From RAM1 sp040376925 (GTDB taxonomy: Bacteria > Pseudomonadota > Gammaproteobacteria > Burkholderiales > Burkholderiaceae_C), in contig JBEIPU010000060.1 in assembly GCA_040376925.1 (NCBI GenBank), positions 1-22,015 on the forward strand: a stretch of DNA of 22,015 bases, written 5' to 3'. Position 1 is the stretch's first letter. Each line of letters starts with the position of its first letter. The position numbers and the translations under genes are program-made. Shown in pieces: positions 1 to 7,040 of the stretch. The notes below the pieces were generated by a model, which saw nothing but the letters and a program-made list of their open reading frames with translations, was not told the DNA's origin and ran no database searches.

Positions 1-44
1 ATCCACCCGCAGATCAGACACATCCAAGTTTTAGTTTCAGTCAC
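1..44 (-). CDS. rubA: Rubredoxin, N-terminal fragment (runs off the window)
   Basis: Read on the minus strand, the first bases encode MTETKTWMCLICGW from a GTG at 44, or MCLICGW from an ATG at 23. The C-x-x-C-G followed by an aromatic residue is the first iron-binding knuckle of rubredoxins, small one-iron electron carriers of the cytoplasm. Only this knuckle is visible; the second CPxCG knuckle would lie outside the window. The gene is divergent from the ThiD-like kinase at 133, with about 90 bp between the two starts. Rubredoxin next to a ThiD-like gene and hemL is an arrangement I associate with Comamonadaceae. The start is uncertain because neither candidate has a strong Shine-Dalgarno sequence. 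The call rests on about 14 residues, but the motif is distinctive. Confidence 0.72.
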   Translation of the reverse strand, partial: MTETKTWMCLICGW

Positions 45-75
45 AGCTTAAAGGGCCTTCGCATAGAATGCAACG

Positions 76-81
76 ATTGTA
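76..81 (-). promoter_or_regulatory. Candidate -10 box for the rubredoxin gene
   Basis: On the minus strand this reads TACAAT, a close match to the sigma-70 -10 consensus. It lies about 30 nt upstream of the GTG at 44. No convincing -35 box is visible at the expected distance. On the other strand, TAGAAT at 64-69 could serve the kinase at 133, so the short divergent spacer probably holds both promoters. Confidence 0.35.
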
Positions 82-132
82 TCGAGGCACTGCGACCGAG
101 CCGCGCGCAAGCCGCCGCCCACCGCTGGATTC

Positions 133-1083
133 ATGCCTATGACAAACCCCAATTCCCCCGCCCCGGCTGAGCCCACCGCTGACGACAGCAGTGACGATAC
201 CGGCGGCCCGGCCTGTGTGATGGTCTTCAACGCCAGCGACCCCAGCGGCGCGGGCGGGCTGTCGGCCGACGTGAGCGCGATCGCCTCGGTTGGCGCGCAT
301 GCGCTGCCCGTGGTGACCGGTGCCTATGCGCGTGACACCGCGGAGATATTCGAGCATTTCTCTTTCGACGAAGAGGCCGTGGCCGAGCAGGCCCGCACCA
401 TTCTTGAAGACGTGCCGGTGCAGGTCATCAAGGTCGGCTTTGCCGGCAACCCCGAGGTGCTGTCGGCCATTGCAGAGATCGCCGCCGACTACGCCGACCT
501 GCCGCTGATCGCCTACATGCCCAACCTGTCGTGGTGGGACGAAAGCCAGATCGATTTGTATCTGGACGCGTTTCGCGAGCTGGTGCTGCCGCAAACCACC
601 GTGTTGGTAGGAAACCACAGCACGCTGTGGCGCTGGCTGTTGCCTGACTGGAGCAGCGACCGCAGCCCCGGCGCGCGCGACATCGCCAAGGCCGCCTCCG
701 AGTTCGGCGTGCCCTACACACTTGTAACAGGCATCCCCCTGCCCGACCAGTTCATCGACAACGTGCTGGCCACGCCCCAGGCCGTGCTGTGCAGCGAGAA
801 GTTCGAACGCTTTGAAGCCGTGTTCTCCGGCGCGGGCGACACGCTGTCAGCGGCGCTGGCCGCCCTGATTGCCAGCGGCAGCGACCTGCCCGCCGCCGCG
901 ACCGAAGCGCTGAGCTACCTGGACCGCTGCCTGGACGGTGGCTTTCGCCCCGGCATGGGCAATGTGATACCTGACCGGCTGTTCTGGGCCCAGCCTGAAT
1001 CCGATGACGAAGAAGACAGCTCCGATGACGGCCACCCCGGCCTGCACGGATTCGAAATGCCTGCCCACGATACCAAGCACTGA
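133..1083 (+). CDS. Divergent ThiD-like (hydroxymethylpyrimidine / phosphomethylpyrimidine kinase family) protein
   Basis: This 316-residue protein has the ribokinase-like fold of ThiD, which phosphorylates the pyrimidine precursor of thiamine. Visible family landmarks are NASDPSGAGG at residues 33-42 (usual form GSDSGGGAG), VIKVGFAG at 98-105 (usual form AVKIGMLG) and the anion-hole motif FSGAGDTLSA at 231-240. Several ThiD landmarks are altered. The VVDPVM-like strand is replaced by YMPNLSWWDE, the TPN segment by GNHSTLWRW, and the anion-hole position that is Cys in many ThiD enzymes is Asp here. It also carries an acidic, Pro-rich N-terminal extension of about 28 residues and an Asp/Glu/Ser/His-rich C-terminal tail of about 28. 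ThiD itself is normally about 265 residues. The stop lies 4 nt before hemL, so the two are probably co-transcribed. The family is clear; the substrate is not, and it may not be a thiamine enzyme. The ATG at 139 is an alternative start. Confidence 0.8.
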   Translation: MPMTNPNSPAPAEPTADDSSDDTGGPACVMVFNASDPSGAGGLSADVSAIASVGAHALPVVTGAYARDTAEIFEHFSFDEEAVAEQARTILEDVPVQVIKVGFAGNPEVLSAIAEIAADYADLPLIAYMPNLSWWDESQIDLYLDAFRELVLPQTTVLVGNHSTLWRWLLPDWSSDRSPGARDIAKAASEFGVPYTLVTGIPLPDQFIDNVLATPQAVLCSEKFERFEAVFSGAGDTLSAALAALIASGSDLPAAATEALSYLDRCLDGGFRPGMGNVIPDRLFWAQPESDDEEDSSDDGHPGLHGFEMPAHDTKH

Positions 1084-1087
1084 CACC

Positions 1088-2386
1088 ATGGACATGAACG
1101 AAACTTTGTTTGAGCGCGCGCGCCGCAGCATTCCTGGCGGTGTGAATTCACCTGTGCGCGCGTTTCGCGCGGTAGGCGGCACGCCGCGCTTTGTGCAGCG
1201 CGCGCAAGGCGCGTACTTCTGGGACGCCAACGACAAGCGCCACATCGACTACATCGGCTCCTGGGGCCCGATGATCCTCGGCCACGGCCACCCCGCCGTG
1301 GTGGAGGCGGTGCAAAAGGCCGTGCTCGACGGCTTTTCATTCGGCGCGCCGACCGAGCGCGAAGTAGAACTGGCCGAGGAAATCCTGACCCTGGTGCCTT
1401 CCATGGACATGGTGCGCCTGGTCAGCTCGGGCACCGAAGCTGCCATGAGCGCCATCCGCCTGGCGCGCGGCGCCACCGGGCGCAGCAAGCTCATCAAGTT
1501 TGAAGGCTGCTACCACGGCCACGCCGACGCGCTGCTGGTCAAGGCCGGCTCGGGCCTGGCCACCTTTGGCAACCCCACCAGTGCCGGCGTGCCGCCCGAA
1601 GTGGTGCAGCACACGCTGGTGCTCGAGTACAACAACGTCGCGCAACTGGAAGAAGCCTTTGCACTGCACGGGCCCGAACTGGCCTGCCTGATGATCGAGC
1701 CGATTGCTGGCAACATGAACTTCGTGCGCGCCAGCGTGCCCTTCATGCAGCGCTGCCGCGAGCTGTGCACGCAACATGGCGCGCTGCTGGTGTTTGACGA
1801 GGTCATGACCGGTTTTCGCGTGGCACTGGGCGGCGCACAGAGTGTGTACGCCAAGGCCATCCCCGGCTTCAAGCCTGACCTGACGGTGATGGGCAAGGTG
1901 ATCGGCGGCGGCATGCCGCTGGCGGCCTTCGGCGGGCCCCGCGCCATCATGGAGCACCTGGCGCCGCTCGGGCCCGTGTACCAGGCCGGAACGCTGTCGG
2001 GCAACCCGGTGGCCACGGCCTGCGGCCTGGCGACGCTGCGTGAAATCCGCAAGCCGGGGTTCTTCGATGCGCTTTCAGCCCAAACACGTTCGCTGGTCGA
2101 CGGCTTGTCTGCGGCCGCCAAAGCCGAAGGCGTTGCCTTCAGCGCCGACTGCCAGGGCGGCATGTTCGGCTTTTTCCTGCTGGACGCGTTGCCGCAGAAC
2201 TACCCTGCCGTCATGAGGAGCGACGGCGCGAAGTTCAACACGCTGTTCCACGGTTTGCTGGACCGCGGCATCTACATCGCCCCGGCCTTGTATGAAGCTG
2301 GCTTTGTCAGCGCCGCGCACACCAACCAGGACATCCAAGACACCATCAGCGCAGCACGCGAGGTCTTCAAAGCAATCAAGACATAG
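1088..2386 (+). CDS. hemL: Glutamate-1-semialdehyde 2,1-aminomutase
   Basis: HemL is a PLP enzyme that converts glutamate-1-semialdehyde to 5-aminolevulinate in the C5 route to haem. The protein has 432 residues, the normal family length. The N-terminus NETLFERARRSIPGGVNSPV is characteristic. SSGTEA is the PLP phosphate-binding segment, FDEVMTGFR carries the aspartate that contacts the pyridine nitrogen, and VMGKVIGGGMP holds the Schiff-base lysine, K270. The frame is open further upstream, but homology begins at the ATG at 1088, and the ATG at 1094 is also possible. There is no strong ribosome-binding site. Translation probably couples to the kinase gene, which stops 4 nt earlier. Transcription converges on purH. 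Confidence 0.96.
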   Translation: MDMNETLFERARRSIPGGVNSPVRAFRAVGGTPRFVQRAQGAYFWDANDKRHIDYIGSWGPMILGHGHPAVVEAVQKAVLDGFSFGAPTEREVELAEEILTLVPSMDMVRLVSSGTEAAMSAIRLARGATGRSKLIKFEGCYHGHADALLVKAGSGLATFGNPTSAGVPPEVVQHTLVLEYNNVAQLEEAFALHGPELACLMIEPIAGNMNFVRASVPFMQRCRELCTQHGALLVFDEVMTGFRVALGGAQSVYAKAIPGFKPDLTVMGKVIGGGMPLAAFGGPRAIMEHLAPLGPVYQAGTLSGNPVATACGLATLREIRKPGFFDALSAQTRSLVDGLSAAAKAEGVAFSADCQGGMFGFFLLDALPQNYPAVMRSDGAKFNTLFHGLLDRGIYIAPALYEAGFVSAAHTNQDIQDTISAAREVFKAIKT

Positions 2387-2442
2387 ACGGATCGCCGCTC
2401 CAGGGCCACCGCGGAACCGGCTCCGCCGGGCCGCTGGTGGTG

Positions 2443-2481
2443 CCCCCTGGGGGGAGGCGGCCGCCAGGCCGCTTCGGGGGG
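2443..2481. terminator. GC-rich hairpin between convergent hemL and purH (terminator-like or dispersed repeat)
   Basis: The core stem is 2454-2462 against 2467-2475: nine pairs (one G-T) closed by a GCCA loop, built on GCGGCC/GGCCGC. It is framed by a run of five C (2443-2447) and a run of six G (2476-2481) that can pair to extend the stem around an internal G bulge. There is no T-run, so classical intrinsic termination is doubtful. Its place in the 101-bp gap between two converging genes suggests a bidirectional transcription end or mRNA 3' stabiliser. From memory, similar C-run / GCGGCC / TTCGGGGGG elements are dispersed in Comamonadaceae genomes. I cannot count copies here, and there is only one in this window. 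Confidence 0.5.
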
Positions 2482-2487
2482 AATCGT

Positions 2488-4059
2488 TTAATGCCGGAAA
2501 TGGCGCACGCCTGAGAAGACCATGGCCACGCCGCGTTCGTTCGCAGCGTCGATGACTTCCTGATCGCGCATCGATCCGCCTGGCTGGATCACACAGGTCG
2601 CACCGGCGTCCACCACCACATCCAGCCCGTCGCGGAACGGGAAGAACGCATCGCTGGCCACAGCGGTGCCGGCCAGCGTCAGCCCCGCATGGCCGGCCTT
2701 GATGCTGGCAATGCGGGCTGAATCCAGACGGCTCATCTGCCCCGCGCCCACGCCCATGGTCATGCCGCCCTTGCAGAAGACGATGGCGTTGGACTTGACG
2801 TACTTGGCGACCTTCCAGGCAAACAGCAGATCCTGCAGTTCTTCAGCCGTCGGCGCCTTCTTCGTCACCACCTTCAGGTCGGCCAGCGTCAGCTCCTTGT
2901 TGTCGGCCGTCTGCATCAGCAGGCCAGAACCCACCCGCTTGACGTCCATGAGGTTGCGCCCGTTGTCCCAGTCGGTGGCGCCCCCCTTGGGCAGGTCGAT
3001 CTGCAGGATGCGCACGTTGGCCTTGGACTTGAACACCTCCAGCGCCTCGGAGGTGAAGGCCGGCGCCATCAACACTTCGACGAACTGCTTGCTGATCGCC
3101 TGCGCCGCCGCGCCGTCCAGCGTGCGGTTCAGCGCAATGATGCCGCCGAAGGCCGAGGTCGGGTCGGTCTTGAAGGCCTTGCTGTAGGCCTCCAGCGCGT
3201 GCGCACCCACGGCCACGCCGCACGGGTTGGCATGCTTGACGATCACACATGCCGCGGCATCAAAGCTCTTGACGCATTCCCACGCCGCATCGGCGTCTGC
3301 GATGTTGTTGTAGCTCAGCTCCTTGCCCTGCAGCTGTTTGGCTGTGACGAGCGAGCCCGGCGCCGGGTACAGGTCGCGATAGAAGGCGGCCTGCTGGTGC
3401 GGGTTTTCGCCGTAGCGCAGGTCCTGCAGCTTGATGAAGCGGCCATTCGCCTGGCCCGAGAACAGCGAATGGCTGCCGTCGTCCTGGATGCGCGACAGGT
3501 AGTCGCTGATGGCGCCGTCGTAATTGCTGATGCGGTTGAATGCCGCCACCGACAGCGCGAATTTCGTCTTGCTGCTGAGCGTGCCCGTGGTCTTGAGTTC
3601 TTCGATCACGCCCGCGTATTGCGATGCGTCGGTCAGCACGCCCACGTCCTTCCAGTTCTTGGCGGCGCTGCGCACCATGGCGGGGCCGCCGATGTCGATG
3701 TTCTCGATGGCGTCTTCCAGCGTGCAGCCGGGCTTGGCCACAGTGGCTTCAAACGGGTAGAGGTTGACGACCAGCAGGTCAATGGTGGCGATGCCATGGT
3801 CCTGCAGGGCCTGCATGTGCGCGGGCACATCGCGGCGCGCGAGCAGGCCGCCATGCACCAGCGGGTGCAGCGTCTTGACGCGGCCGTCCAGCATTTCAGG
3901 AAAGCCGGTGACCTGGGCCACCTCGGTCACCGGCAGGCCCTGGTCGGCCAGCAGCCTGGCGGTACCACCGGTGGAAATCAGCTTGATGCCCAGGCTGTGC
4001 AGGGCCTGCGCGAGCTCGACGATACCGGTCTTGTCCGAGACGGAGATGAGTGCGTTCAT
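2488..4059 (-). CDS. purH: Bifunctional AICAR formyltransferase / IMP cyclohydrolase
   Basis: PurH performs the last two steps of purine synthesis: formylation of AICAR by 10-formyl-tetrahydrofolate, then closure to IMP. The protein has 523 residues, the family norm. The N-terminal cyclohydrolase domain (about 1-200) shows ISVSDKTGI, STGGTA and GRVKTLHP. The C-terminal transformylase domain carries KHANPCGVA, with the catalytic Lys-His pair, and ends with FRDGLDVV and IQPGGSMRD. It is the last gene of dusB-fis-purH and starts 13 nt after fis. The gene stops at 2488 and faces hemL across a GC hairpin. Confidence 0.97.
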   Translation of the reverse strand: MNALISVSDKTGIVELAQALHSLGIKLISTGGTARLLADQGLPVTEVAQVTGFPEMLDGRVKTLHPLVHGGLLARRDVPAHMQALQDHGIATIDLLVVNLYPFEATVAKPGCTLEDAIENIDIGGPAMVRSAAKNWKDVGVLTDASQYAGVIEELKTTGTLSSKTKFALSVAAFNRISNYDGAISDYLSRIQDDGSHSLFSGQANGRFIKLQDLRYGENPHQQAAFYRDLYPAPGSLVTAKQLQGKELSYNNIADADAAWECVKSFDAAACVIVKHANPCGVAVGAHALEAYSKAFKTDPTSAFGGIIALNRTLDGAAAQAISKQFVEVLMAPAFTSEALEVFKSKANVRILQIDLPKGGATDWDNGRNLMDVKRVGSGLLMQTADNKELTLADLKVVTKKAPTAEELQDLLFAWKVAKYVKSNAIVFCKGGMTMGVGAGQMSRLDSARIASIKAGHAGLTLAGTAVASDAFFPFRDGLDVVVDAGATCVIQPGGSMRDQEVIDAANERGVAMVFSGVRHFRH

Positions 4060-4072
4060 GGCAAAGGTTTTC

Positions 4073-4309
4073 TTATTTCAGCAGTTTGTGTTCGAGCAGC
4101 TTCTTGCGCAGGGTGTTGCGGTTCAGGCCCAGCCATTCGGCGGCCTTGGACTGGTTCTGGTCGGCCTTGGCCATGACGGTCTCCAGCAGCGGCTTTTCAA
4201 CCACCTTGACCATCATTTCGTACAGCCCGTCGGGCTCGGTGCCGCGCAGGTCCTTGAAGTAGCCCTCCAGGCTCGTGCGCACGCATTCTTCGATCTGTTT
4301 TTTGCTCAT
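4073..4309 (-). CDS. fis: Fis-family DNA-binding protein
   Basis: This 78-residue protein matches the Fis family, nucleoid-associated regulators that bend DNA and act at ribosomal and other promoters. The C-terminal helix-turn-helix (about residues 50-78) reads QSKAAEWLGLNRNTLRKKL, the classic Fis/NtrC-type motif. The N-terminal part (EECVRTSLEGYF) corresponds to the dimerisation helix. It is about 20 residues shorter than E. coli Fis (98 aa) and lacks the N-terminal beta-hairpin arm, as is usual outside the gammaproteobacteria. Its ATG overlaps the dusB stop by 4 nt (4306-4309), so translation should be coupled. The dusB-fis order is the same as in E. coli. Confidence 0.95.
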   Translation of the reverse strand: MSKKQIEECVRTSLEGYFKDLRGTEPDGLYEMMVKVVEKPLLETVMAKADQNQSKAAEWLGLNRNTLRKKLLEHKLLK

Positions 4310-5355
4310 GCGGTTGTTTCCACCGGTTCTTCGCAGTCCATCGCCGCCACGGGCGCGAGCGCCGGCATGCGATCCATGACCGCACCCAGCTCCTCCATGT
4401 AGTCAGATACCGCGCGCCACTGCGCCGCGCTGTCTTCCAGCAGGTTCATGCTGTCGCGAAACGCCTCGCCGCCCGGCAGCGATCGCACATACCAGCCAAT
4501 GTGCTTGCGCGCGCTGCGCACGCCGGTGAACTCACCGTAGAGCGCATAGTGGTCCTGCAGGTGATCCAGCAGCAGGCGGCGCACTTCGGCCACCAGCGGC
4601 GGCGCCAGCAGCTCGCCCGTGGCCAGGTAATGGGCCACCTCGCGGAATATCCAGGGCCGGCCCTGGGCCGCGCGGCCGATCATCACCGCGTCGGCGCCGG
4701 TGTACGCCAGCACCTCGCGGGCCTTGTGCGGCGTGGTGATGTCGCCGTTGGCCACCACCGGCACGCGCACCGCGGCCTTGACGGCGGCGATGGTGTCGTA
4801 TTCGGCATGGCCCTTGTAACCCTGCTCGCGCGTGCGGCCATGCACCGTCAGCATCTGCACGCCCGCGGATTCAAACGCGCGTGCCAGCGCCACCGCATTG
4901 CGGTGTGCCTGGCACCAGCCGGTGCGCATCTTCAGCGTGACGGGGACGTTGCGCGGCGCGCTGGCGGCCACCACCGCCTGCACGATCTGCAGTGCCAGCG
5001 CCTCGTTCTGCATCAGGGCAGAGCCGGCCCATTTGTTGCAAACCTTCTTGGCCGGGCAGCCCATGTTGATGTCGATGATCTGCGCGCCACGGTCGATGTT
5101 GTAGGCGGCGGCTTCAGCCATCATGGCCGCGTCGGTGCCGGCGATCTGCACGGCAATGGGCCCGGGCTCGCCGCTGTGGTCGGCGCGGCGTGATGTCTTG
5201 AGGCTGTTCCACAGGTCGCGTCGCGAGGTCACCATCTCGCTGACCGCATAGCCCGCGCCCAGCGCCTTGCACAGCTGGCGAAACGGCCGGTCCGTCACCC
5301 CGGCCATCGGCGCAGCGAACACATTGTTCGCAAGGGTGTAGGGGCCGATGTTCAT
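4306..5355 (-). CDS. dusB: tRNA-dihydrouridine synthase B
   Basis: DusB is an FMN enzyme that reduces uridine to dihydrouridine in the D-loop of tRNAs. The protein has 349 residues from the ATG at 5355. The TIM-barrel begins with MNIGPYTLANNVFAAPMAGV. The catalytic loop INMGCPAKKV carries Cys100, the proton donor position in E. coli DusB. ANGDI, DAVMIGRAAQGRPW and FREV are further family motifs. The frame is open upstream to 5709, but the extra residues overlap the divergent yqaA-type gene and have no homology, so 5355 is preferred. It is the first gene of dusB-fis-purH and overlaps fis by 4 nt. A -10 box lies about 36 nt upstream. Confidence 0.95.
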   Translation of the reverse strand: MNIGPYTLANNVFAAPMAGVTDRPFRQLCKALGAGYAVSEMVTSRRDLWNSLKTSRRADHSGEPGPIAVQIAGTDAAMMAEAAAYNIDRGAQIIDINMGCPAKKVCNKWAGSALMQNEALALQIVQAVVAASAPRNVPVTLKMRTGWCQAHRNAVALARAFESAGVQMLTVHGRTREQGYKGHAEYDTIAAVKAAVRVPVVANGDITTPHKAREVLAYTGADAVMIGRAAQGRPWIFREVAHYLATGELLAPPLVAEVRRLLLDHLQDHYALYGEFTGVRSARKHIGWYVRSLPGGEAFRDSMNLLEDSAAQWRAVSDYMEELGAVMDRMPALAPVAAMDCEEPVETTA

Positions 5356-5372
5356 GGGAGGGGGCGCAGGGT

Positions 5373-5417
5373 TGCTGAAAAATGAGGCACGATTGTAGCT
5401 GCTGAAAATTTCAGCAA
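5373..5417. promoter_or_regulatory. Palindrome and repeated TTGCTGAAA half-sites upstream of dusB
   Basis: A perfect 7-bp inverted repeat with a one-base centre, GCTGAAA-A-TTTCAGC, occupies 5401-5415. A third copy, TTGCTGAAAA, lies at 5373-5381. It is the exact inverse of TTTCAGCAA at 5409-5417. The elements bracket the dusB -10 box, and one sits where the -35 would be. This is the pattern expected of a dimeric operator with an auxiliary half-site. Fis autoregulation is one possibility because Fis sites are AT-rich with G/C ends, but I cannot assign the binder. Confidence 0.4.
5392..5397 (-). promoter_or_regulatory. Candidate -10 box for the dusB-fis-purH operon
   Basis: The minus strand reads TACAAT, leaving a leader of about 30 nt before the dusB ATG at 5355. 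The -35 region would fall within or just beyond the palindrome at 5401-5415. No consensus TTGACA is seen at 16-18 nt; the closest is TTGCTG at an unfavourable 14-nt spacing. This weak -35 is compatible with a promoter that depends on a regulator. Confidence 0.45.
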
Positions 5418-5436
5418 ACGAAATGCGCGGGCCCTT

Positions 5437-5442
5437 TACACT
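5437..5442 (+). promoter_or_regulatory. Candidate -10 box for the yqaA-type gene
   Basis: TACACT lies 9 nt before the ATG at 5452, and no Shine-Dalgarno sequence is present. If the box is used, the transcript would start at or within a few bases of the start codon. The upstream -35 region is weak. Confidence 0.3.
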
Positions 5443-5451
5443 GCCGCACTC

Positions 5452-5928
5452 ATGAACGCCTGGCTTGACTCCCTGCTGAATCTTCTGGCATTGCCGGAAT
5501 ACGGCTTGAGCACGGTCTTCGTCGTGTCCTTCATCTCGGCCACGCTGCTGCCGCTGGGCTCGGAGCCGGCAGTGTTTGCCCTGATCACGCTCAACCCGCA
5601 ACTGTTCTGGTCCGCGATCCTCGTGGCCACAGCCGGCAACACGCTGGGCGGCGCGCTGGACTGGTGGTTGGGTTACGGCGCCCACAAGGTGGTGGACAAA
5701 TACCGGCATTCACCCACCCACGTGCGCGCACTGGACTGGCTGGAACGCATGGGGCCACCGGCCTGTCTGCTGTCGTGGCTGCCGGTGGTGGGTGACCCGT
5801 TGTGCGCCGTGGCCGGCTGGCTCAAGCTGCCGTTCTGGCCCTGCGTGGGCTACATGCTGGCAGGGAAGTTTTTGCGTTACCTGACGATGACCTGGGCGCT
5901 GCTGTACCTGTGGCCGGTCACACGTTGA
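5452..5928 (+). CDS. YqaA-family small inner-membrane protein (DedA/VTT-like)
   Basis: This 158-residue integral membrane protein resembles the YqaA family, distant relatives of DedA/VTT membrane proteins whose biochemical role is not settled. Hydrophobic segments are at about 18-35, 45-65, 105-125 and 130-150. Family landmarks are FISATLLPLGSEP, the small-residue stretch ATAGNTLGGALDWWLG, the amphipathic region LDWLERMGPP, and WLPVVGDPLCAVAGWLK, with a Gly-Asp-Pro motif typical of the group. The gene is divergent from dusB. It overlaps the 3' end of convergent ychF by 11 bp. There is no Shine-Dalgarno sequence before the ATG. Confidence 0.85.
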   Translation: MNAWLDSLLNLLALPEYGLSTVFVVSFISATLLPLGSEPAVFALITLNPQLFWSAILVATAGNTLGGALDWWLGYGAHKVVDKYRHSPTHVRALDWLERMGPPACLLSWLPVVGDPLCAVAGWLKLPFWPCVGYMLAGKFLRYLTMTWALLYLWPVTR

Positions 5929-7009
5929 AGAGAAAATTCATCACGTCGCCATCCTTCACGACGTATTCCTTGCCCTCGCTGCGCATCTTGCCCGCATCCT
6001 TGGCGCCCTGCTCGCCCTGGTACTGGATGTAGTCGTCAAACGCAATGGTCTGGGCGCGGATGTAGCCGCGCTCGAAATCGGTGTGGATCACACCGGCGGC
6101 CTGCGGCCCGGTGGCGCCGATGGCGACCGTCCAGGCGCGCACTTCCTTCACGCCGGCGGTGAAGTACGTCTGCAGTCCCAGCAGCTTGAAGGCCGCGCGG
6201 ATCAGGCGGTTCAGCCCCGGCTCGTCCTGGCCGATTTCGGCCAGGAACATTTTCTTGTCCTCGTCGCTCATGTCGGCCATCTCGGCTTCCATCTTGGCGC
6301 AGATGGCCACCACCGGCGCGTTCTGCGCCGCGGCGTATTCACGCAGGCGGTCCAGGTAGGGGTTGTTGTCAAAGCCGTCCTCGGCCACGTTGCCCACGAA
6401 CATCGCGGGCTTGGCCGTGATAAGGCACAGCGGCTTGAGCAGGGGCTGGTCCTCCTTGCTGAATTCCAGCGCGCGCACGGGCTTGCCTTCGTTCAGCGCG
6501 GCCTGGCACTTCTCAAGAATGGCGACGATCTTGGCGGCTTCCTTGTCACCCGAGCGCGCGGTCTTCGTGTGCCGGTGCAACGCCTTTTCCACAGTCGCCA
6601 GGTCGGCCAGGCACAGCTCGGTCTGGATGACTTCAATGTCGGAGATCGGATCCACCTTGCCGGCGACGTGGATCACGTTTTCATCGTCGAAGCAGCGCAC
6701 CACGTTCACGGTGGCGTCGGTTTCACGGATGTGCGCGAGGAACTGGTTGCCCAGACCTTCGCCCTTGCTGGCGCCGGCCACCAGCCCTGCGATGTCCACA
6801 AACTCCACGATCGCCGGCACGATGCGCTCGGGCTTGACGATGGCGGCCAGCTGGTCCAGCCGCGGGTCGGGCAGCTCCACGATGCCCACATTGGGCTCGA
6901 TCGTGCAGAAGGGGTAGTTTTCAGCGGCGATGCCAGCCTTGGTCAATGCATTGAACAAGGTGGATTTCCCTACGTTGGGCAGGCCTACAATGCCGCACTT
7001 CAAGCTCAT
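5918..7009 (-). CDS. ychF: Redox-regulated P-loop ATPase YchF (Obg/TRAFAC family)
   Basis: YchF/OLA1 proteins belong to the Obg GTPase superfamily but prefer ATP. They associate with ribosomes and influence stress responses. The protein has 363 residues, the same length as E. coli YchF. Walker A is GLPNVGKST at 9-17, switch II carries DIAGLV, and the base-recognition element is NVAE in FVGNVAEDGF. That NxxE replaces the GTP-specifying NKxD and is typical of this subfamily. The C-terminal TGS domain covers about 275-363 and ends KDGDVMNFLFNV. The frame is open further upstream but homology starts at the ATG at 7009. The start lies 31 bp from the divergent receptor gene, so its promoter must lie inside that gene. 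Confidence 0.96.
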   Translation of the reverse strand: MSLKCGIVGLPNVGKSTLFNALTKAGIAAENYPFCTIEPNVGIVELPDPRLDQLAAIVKPERIVPAIVEFVDIAGLVAGASKGEGLGNQFLAHIRETDATVNVVRCFDDENVIHVAGKVDPISDIEVIQTELCLADLATVEKALHRHTKTARSGDKEAAKIVAILEKCQAALNEGKPVRALEFSKEDQPLLKPLCLITAKPAMFVGNVAEDGFDNNPYLDRLREYAAAQNAPVVAICAKMEAEMADMSDEDKKMFLAEIGQDEPGLNRLIRAAFKLLGLQTYFTAGVKEVRAWTVAIGATGPQAAGVIHTDFERGYIRAQTIAFDDYIQYQGEQGAKDAGKMRSEGKEYVVKDGDVMNFLFNV

Positions 7010-7040
7010 GACAGTTCCCGAAAAACAAGGCGGCAAGTGT

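Noticed and set aside
5356..5709. A 118-residue N-terminal extension of DusB
   Set aside because: DusB homology begins at the ATG at 5355. The extension runs through the dusB promoter region and antisense to the yqaA-type gene.
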